A model generated the notes under the pieces. That model did not search any database. It saw nothing but the letters and a program-made list of their open reading frames with translations, and was not told the origin of the DNA. DNA of 5,152 nt from Pseudomonadota bacterium (lineage in GTDB: Bacteria > Pseudomonadota > Alphaproteobacteria > Acetobacterales > Acetobacteraceae), in assembly GCA_021826565.1 (NCBI GenBank), contig JAKAZJ010000196.1:1-5152 (forward strand), read 5' to 3'. Shown in pieces: positions 1 through 5,152 of the stretch (position 1 is the stretch's first letter; every line of letters begins with the position of its first letter). Made by a program: the position numbers and the translations under genes.

Positions 1-596
1 CTGCTCGCCACGGACCACACCAGCGTCGCCCGCCCCACCAGCCCGTGCCAGGTCATCGGCACCAACGCCGCGGCCGCCGTAACCGCAAAGAACACGATCG
101 ACGTGGCCCGGATCACCGCCGTACTGAGCGGCAGCGCCAGCAGATAGGTCACCACCGGCGGCCCCGACATGCCGGCCAGCCCGTTCGACACGCCGGCGAC
201 CAATCCCGCCGTCAGCGTCACCAGGCGCGAGGGCTGGGGCGGCAGCCGCATCCCCTTCGCCAGCACCGCGACCGCAGCCAGGATCATCGCGCCGATCGCC
301 ACGCGCGCCGCCCCGGGCGCCAGCGCCGCCAGCGCCGCGACGCCGATCGGCGTACCCGCGATCATCCCCGGCACCAACCAGGCCAGCGCATGGCGATCGC
401 AGATGCGCACCGCCTGGCGCAGATCGAGCGCGCTGATCTCGATCTGCAACAGCAACGCCAGCGGCACCACCTGGATCGGCGGCAGGGCCAGCGACAGGAT
501 CGGAACCGCCGCCATGACGAAGCCGAAGCCGGTGAAGCCGCGCAGCACGGCGGCAAGGAATGCCCCGGCGATGACGATGGCGACCGGCGGGATCAT
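1..596 (-). CDS. TauE/SafE-family membrane permease (sulfite exporter type), C-terminus cut by window edge
   Basis: This reading frame starts at an ATG at 596 and stays open to the left edge, so 198 codons are visible and the C-terminus is missing. Family members are usually about 250 aa. The product is very hydrophobic, with roughly six to seven membrane segments (about residues 5-18, 24-50, 71-90, 98-113, 125-145, 147-160 and 163-182). The two family repeats are visible: GFTGFGFVMAAVP at 20-32, and a second Gly/Pro-rich element GVSNGLAGMSGPPVVTYLL at 135-153. TauE/SafE proteins are inner-membrane carriers linked to export or uptake of sulfite, sulfoacetate or other small organosulfur anions. 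The substrate here cannot be read from the sequence. The start overlaps the pdeM stop by four bases (ATGA), with only a weak GGGG about 10 nt upstream, so translation is probably coupled to pdeM. The family call is firm and the transport role is inferred. Confidence 0.9.
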   Translation of the reverse strand, partial: MIPPVAIVIAGAFLAAVLRGFTGFGFVMAAVPILSLALPPIQVVPLALLLQIEISALDLRQAVRICDRHALAWLVPGMIAGTPIGVAALAALAPGAARVAIGAMILAAVAVLAKGMRLPPQPSRLVTLTAGLVAGVSNGLAGMSGPPVVTYLLALPLSTAVIRATSIVFFAVTAAAALVPMTWHGLVGRATLVWSVAS

Positions 597-1303
597 GCGC
601 GCAGCCCCGGCATGGGCCCAGGACGCATGGGCCCAGGACGCATGGCCAGGGGAAAGCTGAACAGGCGGTCCGTGCCGAGCAGGAACACCCGCGCCGCCGG
701 CCCGAACAAGCGCGCGATCGCGGGATCGCGCACGTCCAGCCCGCCGGTATAGGCGCCGAAGGCCGGCAGCAGCACGCGCCGCGCGTCCGTCACGAAACAG
801 GCCCGCCGCACCATGCCGCCGCGCGAGGCGATCGCCGCCTTGGGATGCAGATGACCGAAAATCTCGCTCTCCCGCCCGCCCGCCGGCTCGTGGCGGAACA
901 GGAACGGCCCGACGGTGAAAACATCAGCCGCTTCGCCGCCCAGCCCGGCCGGCGCGCCGGGGTCGTGATTGCCGGCGATCCAGATCAGGCGATGCGCGGC
1001 GGCGATGGCGCGGACCCGCGCCGCCTCGGCGGCGGGCAGGCGCGCCGGTCCGCCCGCATCATGGAACGAATCGCCCAGCGCCAGCACGATCCGCGGCGAC
1101 CAGCGGCGCAGCAGCCGGGTCAGCCGGTCGAGCGTCGCGCGGCTGTCATACGGCGGCAGCAGCATCCCGCGCGCGGCGAAGGCCGAGCCTTTCTCCAGGT
1201 GCAGATCGGCGACCGCCAGCAGCCGCGCGGCCGGCCATACCAGCGCGCCGTCGGGATCGAGCATCAGGCGCTCGCCGGCCAGGTGCAGGGGCGCGGCGGT
1301 CAC
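593..1303 (-). CDS. pdeM: Ligase-associated DNA damage response endonuclease PdeM (metallophosphoesterase)
   Basis: The product is a 236-aa calcineurin-like metallophosphoesterase. The metal-binding motifs are intact and in order: DLHLEKG (33-39), GDSFHD (77-82), GNHD (111-114), His138 in FRHEP, and GHLHP (150-154). The family is a bacterial repair-associated, metal-dependent phosphodiesterase/nuclease, cytoplasmic, usually found next to an Lhr-type helicase as here. The frame is open upstream to 1744, but that part is antiframe within the helicase gene. I chose the GTG at 1303 because it overlaps the helicase TGA as GTGA and because family homology (PLHLAGERL, then ADLH) begins at once. An internal ATG at 1264 would cut into that block. 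The nearest purine-rich stretch (CCCCCT on the plus strand, 1317-1322) lies 13 nt from the start, so translational coupling is likely. The C-terminus is odd: residues 221-231 read MRPGPMRPGPM, encoded by a 15-bp tandem repeat outside the catalytic fold. Confidence 0.92.
   Translation of the reverse strand: MTAAPLHLAGERLMLDPDGALVWPAARLLAVADLHLEKGSAFAARGMLLPPYDSRATLDRLTRLLRRWSPRIVLALGDSFHDAGGPARLPAAEAARVRAIAAAHRLIWIAGNHDPGAPAGLGGEAADVFTVGPFLFRHEPAGGRESEIFGHLHPKAAIASRGGMVRRACFVTDARRVLLPAFGAYTGGLDVRDPAIARLFGPAARVFLLGTDRLFSFPLAMRPGPMRPGPMPGLRA
611..651. repeat. 15-bp tandem repeat, two perfect copies plus a degenerate third
   Basis: The unit catgggcccaggacg occurs perfectly at 611-625 and 626-640. 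A third, shortened copy (catggccaggg) follows at 641-651. The repeat lies in the last codons of pdeM, where it encodes MRPGP units on the minus strand. Because the unit is a multiple of three, a change in copy number would not shift the frame. It ends about 15 bp before the start codon of the downstream permease gene. Confidence 0.9.
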
Positions 1304-3744
1304 GAGAGGGCCAGCGCCCCCTGCCGATGGCGCCGCGACGGCGCGGCGGTGGCCTCGGCCAGCAAGGTCTCGGCCTCCGCTTCCGCGAGCAGCGCGTCCT
1401 CGGTGGCGCCTCCGCGCACGCTCTCGCGCCCGATCTCCAGCAGCACCGGGATCGCCAGCGGCGAGACCCGCGATAGCGCCATATGCACGATCCGCCCGCG
1501 GATGCGCGCCAGGAACGCTGCCAGCCGCCCCAGATCGATCAGGCCCGAAGCCGCGTCGGCCCGCGCCGCGCGCAGCAGCACGTGATCCGGCTGGTGCTTG
1601 CGCAGCACGTCGTAGATCAGGTCGGTGTTGACCACCACCTGGCGACGCGAACGCTCGGCGCCGGGCTGATGACGCTGCACCAGACCGCCGATCACCGCCA
1701 CGTTGCGAAAGCCCCGGCGCAACATCGAACTCTCCGCCATCCATGCCTCCAGATCATCGCCCAGCATGTCCTGGTCGAACAGGGCGGCGATACCGGTGGG
1801 CTGCGAGGCCGACCAGATCCCCACCACGTAGTCGGTGGCGACGAAGCCCAGCGGCGCGAATCCGGCGCGCGCCATCCGCCGCGTCAGCAACATGCCCAAG
1901 GTCTGATGCGCATTGCGGCCCTCGAAGCTGTAGGCCACCAGGTACCAGCGCCCGGCGCGGGGGAATGTCTCCACCAGCAGCCCCTGCGCGCCGGGCAGGC
2001 GCGAGACGGAGCGCTGCAACCGCAGCCATTCCCGCACCGGGTCGGGGAACACGGCCCAGCGAGCCGGATCGGCAAACAACCCGCGCACGCGGGTGGCGAG
2101 ATGGGTCGAAAGCGGCAGCCGCCCGCCGGCATAGGCCGGGACCAGCGGATCGCGTGTGCCGGCGGAGTCCGCCACTTCCACGGTGGTCTCGCGCAGACGC
2201 AGAAAGCGCAGCTGCCGACCGGCGAAGACGAAGCTGTCGCCGGGACGGAGCTGGGCGGCGAAATACTCCTCGACCTCTCCCAGCACCGGCCCGGCGCCAC
2301 GGCGGCCGGCCAGGCGCACGCGCAGCATCGGCGCTTCCACGATGGTGCCGATATTCATGCGGTGCTGTGCCGCGATGCGGGCGGAGCGGACATGGAACCG
2401 CCCCTCGGCGTCGCGGAACAGTTTGCGGTGGCGGTCATAGGCCGCCAGCGCGTAGCCGCCGGTGGCGACGAACTCCAGCACGGCATCGAAATCCTCCCGC
2501 GTCAGTTCGGCGTAGGGCGCGGCGCGGCGGGTTTCGTCGTAGGCGTCATCGGCCAGGAACGGGCCGGCGCAGGCCAGGCCCAGCAGATGTTGCGCCAGCA
2601 CATCGAGGCCACCGGGGCGTGGCGGATCGCCATCCAGCGCGCCGGCGGCGAGACCCTCGATCGCCGCCTCGCATTCCAGCACCTCGAAGCGGTTGGCCGG
2701 GATCAGCAGGGCGCGGCTGGGCTGGTCCATGCGATGATTGGCGCGGCCGACCCGTTGCAGCAGCCGCGCGAGACCCTTCGGCGCGCCGATCTGGATCACC
2801 TGGTCCACGCCGCCCCAGTCGATGCCCAGGTCCAGCGAGGCGGTGGCGACGACGGCGCGCAGGCGTCCTTCGGCCATCGCCGCCTCCACGCGACGGCGCT
2901 GGGTCGGGTCCAGGCTACCGTGATGCAGGCCGATCGGCAGCATCGGATCGTTTCGTCTCCACAGCGCCTGGAACATCAGCTCGGCCTGGGCGCGGGTGTT
3001 GACGAAGACGATACTCATCTGCGCGCGGCGCAGGCGGTCCATCACCTCGGGCGCGGCTTCCAGGCCCATATGGCCGGACCAGGACAGGCGGCCGGACGGC
3101 AGCAGCATTTCGAGCACCGGCTGCGCGCCCGGGGGGGCGGTCAGGATCCGGTCCGCGCCGGCAAAGGCGGCCAGCGCCGCCGGGTGCGCAACGGTGGCCG
3201 ACAACCCGACGCGGCGGGCGGCGGGCGCAAGTGTGGCCAACCGCGCCAGCCCAAGCGCCAACTGATCGCCACGCTTGGTGCCGGCGAGCGCGTGGATTTC
3301 GTCGATGACGATTGTTTCCAGCGTGGCGAACAGCGCCGGCGCGTCCGTCAGGCTGAGCAGCACCGCGAGGCTTTCCGGCGTGGTCAGCAATATCTGCGGC
3401 GGATCGGCGCGTTGCCGGGCACGGCGATTGGCGGGCGTGTCGCCGCTGCGGGTTTCGATGCGGATCGGCAGCGCGAGCTCGGCCACCGGGGCCATCAGGT
3501 TGCGCGCGATATCGACCGCCAGGGCTTTCAGCGGGCTGACATAGAGCGTGTGCAGGCCGGGCCGGGGCGCGGCGGCCAGCGCGATCAAGCTGGGCAGGAA
3601 CCCGGCCAGCGTCTTGCCACCACCGGTCGGCGCGATCAGCAGCACGCTGCCCCCGGCCTTGGCCGCTGCGAGCAGCTCCAGCTGGTGCGGGCGTGGGGTC
3701 CAGCCGCGGGCGGCGAACCAGGCGGCGAAAGCCGGGGGGAGCAT
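1300..3744 (-). CDS. lhr: Ligase-associated DNA damage response DEXH-box helicase (Lhr-core type)
   Basis: The product is an 814-aa superfamily 2 helicase of normal length for the ligase-associated Lhr family, shorter than the roughly 1,500-aa full-length Lhr. RecA domain 1 has the Walker A motif APTGGGKT (38-45), TTPES (121-125), the DEIH box (148-151) and SAT (182-184). RecA domain 2 has FVNTRAQ (247-253), TASLDLGID (301-309) and QRVGRANH (330-337, arginine finger region). A winged-helix-like region and the Lhr-specific C-terminal domain follow, from about residue 370 to 800, ending in a Glu/Ala-rich helix and a basic tail. Lhr enzymes are ATP-driven 3'-to-5' translocases that unwind RNA:DNA or DNA duplexes and act in DNA repair. 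The ATG at 3744 is the only usable start: the frame is open back to a TAA at 3841-3843 but contains no other ATG or GTG. No Shine-Dalgarno sequence precedes it. The gene leads the operon, and its stop overlaps the pdeM start. Confidence 0.95.
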   Translation of the reverse strand: MLPPAFAAWFAARGWTPRPHQLELLAAAKAGGSVLLIAPTGGGKTLAGFLPSLIALAAAPRPGLHTLYVSPLKALAVDIARNLMAPVAELALPIRIETRSGDTPANRRARQRADPPQILLTTPESLAVLLSLTDAPALFATLETIVIDEIHALAGTKRGDQLALGLARLATLAPAARRVGLSATVAHPAALAAFAGADRILTAPPGAQPVLEMLLPSGRLSWSGHMGLEAAPEVMDRLRRAQMSIVFVNTRAQAELMFQALWRRNDPMLPIGLHHGSLDPTQRRRVEAAMAEGRLRAVVATASLDLGIDWGGVDQVIQIGAPKGLARLLQRVGRANHRMDQPSRALLIPANRFEVLECEAAIEGLAAGALDGDPPRPGGLDVLAQHLLGLACAGPFLADDAYDETRRAAPYAELTREDFDAVLEFVATGGYALAAYDRHRKLFRDAEGRFHVRSARIAAQHRMNIGTIVEAPMLRVRLAGRRGAGPVLGEVEEYFAAQLRPGDSFVFAGRQLRFLRLRETTVEVADSAGTRDPLVPAYAGGRLPLSTHLATRVRGLFADPARWAVFPDPVREWLRLQRSVSRLPGAQGLLVETFPRAGRWYLVAYSFEGRNAHQTLGMLLTRRMARAGFAPLGFVATDYVVGIWSASQPTGIAALFDQDMLGDDLEAWMAESSMLRRGFRNVAVIGGLVQRHQPGAERSRRQVVVNTDLIYDVLRKHQPDHVLLRAARADAASGLIDLGRLAAFLARIRGRIVHMALSRVSPLAIPVLLEIGRESVRGGATEDALLAEAEAETLLAEATAAPSRRHRQGALALS

Positions 3745-3749
3745 GCGGG

Positions 3750-3755
3750 TTTGTA
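3750..3755 (-). promoter_or_regulatory. Candidate -10 element for a leaderless helicase mRNA
   Basis: On the minus strand the hexamer TACAAA (4 of 6 to TATAAT) ends five bases before the helicase ATG. Transcription from it would start at or near the A of the start codon. This fits the lack of a Shine-Dalgarno sequence. The matching -35 (TCGCCT at a 17-bp spacing) is poor, so this is only a suggestion. Confidence 0.25.
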
Positions 3756-3840
3756 TCGTGCCGTCGAAGCGGAGGCGACAGGCCCCGACGTGAGGCGGAT
3801 GCGACGGGGCGGAAATTTTTGAGCCGGCGCTAAGAGGTGA

Positions 3841-3847
3841 TTAACCA
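3841..3847 (+). promoter_or_regulatory. Possible CtrA-type half-site (TTAACCA)
   Basis: TTAACCA matches seven of the eight bases of the single-site form TTAACCAT reported for the alphaproteobacterial regulator CtrA, which controls pilA in Caulobacter. It lies 91 bp upstream of the first pilin start in the AT-rich part of the intergenic region. No second TTAA is present at the standard seven-base spacing, so support is weak. Confidence 0.25.
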
Positions 3848-3884
3848 ATTCGGATCATTTTTGGGATTGCAGAGACGCCTGCCC

Positions 3885-3903
3885 CTGCCGGGTTTGCCGG
3901 CAG
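3885..3903 (+). other. Hairpin in the leader of the first pilin gene
   Basis: CTGCCGG (3885-3891) and CCGGCAG (3897-3903) are perfect inverted repeats with a GTTTG loop. The 7-bp stem lies 34 bases upstream of the first pilin ATG and leaves the ribosome binding site free. No T-run follows, so it is not a standard terminator. It could stabilise the 5' end of the pilin mRNA or be a protein-binding dyad. Confidence 0.45.
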
Positions 3904-3937
3904 CGGATCCCAACCCCGCTCGAAGGAACACAGGATC

Positions 3938-4123
3938 ATGTTCGACACCGTGAAGTTCAAGCTGCTGCGTGCCCTGTACGGCGACCGTCGCGGGGTGACC
4001 GCGCTGGAATATGCGCTGATCGCCGGCGTGCTGGCGACGGTGCTGGTGACCGCGTTCACCACGCTGGGCACCGATCTCAAGACCGCCCTCACCACCATGG
4101 CATCCAGCATCCCTGGGGCCTGA
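3938..4123 (+). CDS. flp: Flp family type IVb pilin, copy 1
   Basis: This 61-aa prepilin has a short positively charged leader of 19 residues ending in GDRRG, then the Flp processing motif G/VTALEYAL with Glu at +5 and Tyr at +6 of the mature chain. A hydrophobic helix (about residues 25-43) follows, then a short tail ending IPGA. The mature subunit would be 42 aa. Flp pilins are anchored in the inner membrane, cut by a CpaA/TadV prepilin peptidase and polymerised by the Tad machinery into adhesive surface fibres. The ATG is preceded by GAAGGAA at 3922-3928, about 10 nt upstream, a good ribosome binding site. It is the first of three tandem pilin genes and, as first gene with the best site, may supply the main subunit; that last point is inference. 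Confidence 0.95.
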   Translation: MFDTVKFKLLRALYGDRRGVTALEYALIAGVLATVLVTAFTTLGTDLKTALTTMASSIPGA

Positions 4124-4176
4124 GCGCGGCGCCCCGGACCGCGCGCCAACACCTACCCCGTCCCACGGAGAAGATC

Positions 4177-4362
4177 ATGTTCGTTAGGGCTAAATGCAGG
4201 TTGCTGCTGATGCTGTATGGCGACCGGCGCGGCGTGACCGCGCTGGAATACGCGTTGATCGCTGGCGTGCTGGCGACGGTTCTGGTGACCGCGTTCACCA
4301 CGCTGGGTACGGATTTGTCCACTGCCGTCACCACGGTGGGGACGTCCATCCCCGGCGCCTGA
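4177..4362 (+). CDS. flp: Flp family type IVb pilin, copy 2
   Basis: This 61-aa prepilin is about 80% identical to copy 1 (49 of 61 residues). Residues 13-47, covering the end of the leader, the G/VTALEY cleavage site and the whole hydrophobic helix, are identical. The differences lie in the first 12 leader residues and at five positions of the tail (48, 51, 54, 55, 56). It begins 53 bp after copy 1, with GGAG at 4167-4170 six bases before the ATG. The same agatcATG context as in copy 1 (ggatcATG) shows that the duplication reached into the ribosome binding region. The leader contains a cysteine (Cys7) that copy 1 lacks, but processing would remove it. The copies could form mixed fibres or be dosage duplicates. 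Confidence 0.95.
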   Translation: MFVRAKCRLLLMLYGDRRGVTALEYALIAGVLATVLVTAFTTLGTDLSTAVTTVGTSIPGA

Positions 4363-4395
4363 TCGGCGCAGCCTTCCGCGATTTCCGGTGCGTCG

Positions 4396-4421
4396 CGGCC
4401 GGTGCCTTCTGGCACCGGCCG
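4396..4421 (+). terminator. Strong 11-bp hairpin after the second pilin (attenuator or mRNA stabiliser)
   Basis: CGGCCGGTGCC (4396-4406) and GGCACCGGCCG (4411-4421) pair perfectly around a TTCT tetraloop, 33 bp after the pilin-2 stop. The stem is almost all G/C. It is followed by GTTGCGCGTT, not a T-run, so it is an incomplete intrinsic terminator. It could cause partial termination, or protect the 3' end of the pilin-1/2 transcript so that pilin is made in excess over downstream products. Confidence 0.6.
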
Positions 4422-4502
4422 TTGCGCGTTGACCCTATGGAAAGGACGCGGTCGGAGGCGAGCGCAGCAATGACGAATCGGATGTACGATCAATCTTTCC
4501 TT

Positions 4503-4508
4503 CATAAT
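4503..4508 (+). promoter_or_regulatory. Weak candidate -10 box upstream of pilin 3
   Basis: CATAAT matches five of six bases of TATAAT and lies in a locally AT-rich patch (about 4470-4525) between the hairpin and the third pilin. No convincing -35 is found 16 to 19 bp upstream. If functional, it would give pilin 3 and the peptidase their own transcript. The rest of the 4363-4575 gap shows no credible gene. Confidence 0.2.
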
Positions 4509-4575
4509 TCGGGCGCAGTTTTTGAGACCGCATCGCTTCGCGCCGGCGCCGCCGGAGCGGGTTTCGTTGCGAACA

Positions 4576-4761
4576 ATGGAGCAAGCGATCGTGCGCATCC
4601 AGTTGACCGCTTTCCGCGCCGACCGCCGTGGTGTCACGGCGCTGGAATATGCGCTGGTGGCCGGCGTGCTGACCGGCTTCGTGATCGTCGCCTTCACCAC
4701 CCTGGGCTCGGATCTGCATACCGCGCTGGATGCGGTGGCGGCGTTGGTCCCCGGCGGCTGA
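4576..4761 (+). CDS. flp: Flp family type IVb pilin, copy 3 (divergent)
   Basis: This prepilin has a leader ending ADRRG, the cleavage motif G/VTALEYAL, a hydrophobic helix (about residues 25-42) and a tail ending VPGG. The ATG at 4576 gives 61 aa, the same length and the same 19-residue leader as the other two pilins, so I prefer it. Its weakness is the lack of a close ribosome binding site: GGAG at 4554-4557 is 18 nt away. A GTG at 4591 has GGAG (4578-4581) nine bases upstream and the same gatc context as the starts of copies 1 and 2, and would give 56 aa with a 14-residue leader. A TTG at 4522 is also in frame but unlikely. The helix and tail differ clearly from copies 1 and 2 (TGFVIVAF in place of ATVLVTAF), so this may be a minor pilin or a specialised subunit. 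The peptidase gene starts 8 bp after its stop. Confidence 0.88.
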   Translation: MEQAIVRIQLTAFRADRRGVTALEYALVAGVLTGFVIVAFTTLGSDLHTALDAVAALVPGG

Positions 4762-4769
4762 GCACGGCG

Positions 4770-5152
4770 ATGCTCCCCTCCCTGTTCCTCGCGGCACTGC
4801 TGGGATTGCTGCTGGCAGCCTCGGTGCATGACGTGATGGCACGCACGATCCCGGGCGCGCTCTGCGCCGCCATCGCCGGGCTGGGGCTGCTGGCGCGCTA
4901 TGCCGGCGGCGATCTGAGCCATGGCGTGCTGGCCGCTTGCCTTGTGTTCGCCGGCGCATGGGTCTGCTGGCGACGCGGCTGGCTGGGCGGCGGGGATGTG
5001 AAGCTGCTGGCGGCCGCGTCCCTGGCGGTGCCGCCAGGGACGGTGCCCGCGATGTTGGCCGCAACCGCAATCGCCGGGGCCGGGCTGGCACTGCTGTATC
5101 TGGCGGCGCGGCGGGTTGTACCCGCGGCGGCGGGGGCTCGACCGCGGGCCCT
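4770..5152 (+). CDS. cpaA: CpaA/TadV-type prepilin peptidase (A24 family), 3' end beyond window
   Basis: The frame starts at the ATG at 4770 and is open to the right edge, giving 127 codons; CpaA proteins are commonly about 160-170 aa. It is an integral membrane aspartyl protease of the short type, lacking the N-terminal methylase-like domain of PilD. Both catalytic aspartates are in place: Asp21 in the VHDVMARTIPG block after the first membrane segment, and Asp76 in GGGD (73-76), followed by VKLLAAA. Membrane segments are visible at about 3-19, 29-43, 53-67, 79-90 and 97-113. It would cut the leaders of the three upstream Flp prepilins after the glycine of the RRG motif. It lies 8 bp behind pilin 3 and lacks a strong ribosome binding site, so coupled translation is plausible. 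The same frame is open far upstream, but that part overlaps pilin 3 out of frame and shows no family similarity. Confidence 0.93.
   Translation, partial: MLPSLFLAALLGLLLAASVHDVMARTIPGALCAAIAGLGLLARYAGGDLSHGVLAACLVFAGAWVCWRRGWLGGGDVKLLAAASLAVPPGTVPAMLAATAIAGAGLALLYLAARRVVPAAAGARPRA

Larger units (their letters stand above)
3745..3937. promoter_or_regulatory. Divergent intergenic region between the helicase operon and the pilin operon
   Basis: These 193 bp separate two divergently transcribed operons and must hold both promoters, unless the pilins are read from elsewhere. No credible ORF lies inside. The middle (about 3811-3870) is clearly richer in A and T than the surrounding genes, which is typical of a promoter in a GC-rich genome. 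No good match to paired -35/-10 hexamers or to a sigma-54 site was found by eye for the pilin direction. Confidence 0.6.

Noticed and set aside
45..752. Overlapping plus-strand open frames opposite the permease and pdeM genes
   Set aside because: They are low-complexity Arg/Ala/His-rich translations. The minus strand encodes clear TauE/SafE and PdeM motifs through the same bases.
1304..1744. N-terminal extension of PdeM to give a 383-aa protein
   Set aside because: This part is out of frame within the helicase C-terminal domain and has no metallophosphoesterase similarity. The GTG overlap start at 1303 fits the family.
1483..3822. A 779-codon open frame on the plus strand, antisense to the helicase gene
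   Set aside because: Its translation is rich in Arg, Gln, His and Gly with no recognisable fold or motif. Long antisense frames are common in GC-rich genes, and the opposite strand encodes a complete helicase with all motifs.
3852..3871. Possible sigma-54 promoter (TTGCA at 3867-3871) before pilin 1
   Set aside because: The upstream GG falls at the wrong distance from the GC, so the -24/-12 spacing is not met.
4124..4144. Inverted repeat GCGCGG/CCGCGC between pilins 1 and 2
   Set aside because: A 6-bp stem with a 9-nt loop and no T-run is expected by chance in DNA this GC-rich.
4470..4769. Upstream extension of the peptidase frame from an ATG at 4470 (with GGAGG 11 nt before it)
   Set aside because: The frame is open for 100 codons to the peptidase ATG, but it overlaps pilin 3 in another frame and its translation has no similarity to CpaA, which normally begins at the first membrane segment. 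It is probably a chance open frame.
4089..5091. Long minus-strand open frames across the pilins and peptidase
   Set aside because: They are antisense to four genes with clear family motifs, and the repeated peptide segments in them only mirror the duplicated pilin cores.

Overview
The window is very GC-rich, compactly coded DNA from a bacterial chromosome. The protein families present and the G/C-ending codons suggest an alphaproteobacterium, possibly Acetobacteraceae. That assignment is an inference from composition and gene content, because no rRNA or other taxonomic marker lies in the window.

The left three quarters (1-3744) is one leftward operon of three genes joined by 4-nt stop/start overlaps. 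In transcription order they are a ligase-associated DEXH helicase of the Lhr-core type (814 aa, 3744 to 1300), the metallophosphoesterase PdeM (236 aa, GTG start, 1303 to 593) and a TauE/SafE-type membrane permease (596 to beyond base 1, C-terminus missing). The first two genes form a known DNA-repair pair. The ATP-dependent ligase and the exonuclease that often accompany them are not in the window, and the permease takes the next slot. The end of pdeM carries a small 15-bp tandem repeat.

Bases 3745-3937 form a divergent intergenic region between the helicase operon and a rightward pilus operon. It is locally AT-rich, with a TTAACCA motif, a 7-bp hairpin and a good ribosome binding site for the first pilin. 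No textbook promoter is obvious.

The right part (3938-5152) is the start of a Tad/Flp (type IVb) pilus locus. It holds three tandem Flp pilin genes, each 61 aa and each with the G/VTALEY processing site, followed 8 bp later by a CpaA-type prepilin peptidase that runs off the window. Pilins 1 and 2 are recent duplicates with an identical 35-residue core. Pilin 3 is more divergent and is separated by 213 bp containing a very strong hairpin (11-bp stem, TTCT loop). The peptidase would cleave the three pilin leaders. The rest of the secretion and assembly machinery (cpaB, cpaC, tadA and others) would be expected downstream.

I found no mobile element, CRISPR array, tRNA or rRNA, and no clearly undescribed system. 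The best second-look items are the pilin triplication with its intervening hairpin, the permease coupled to the repair genes, and the repeat at the pdeM 3' end.
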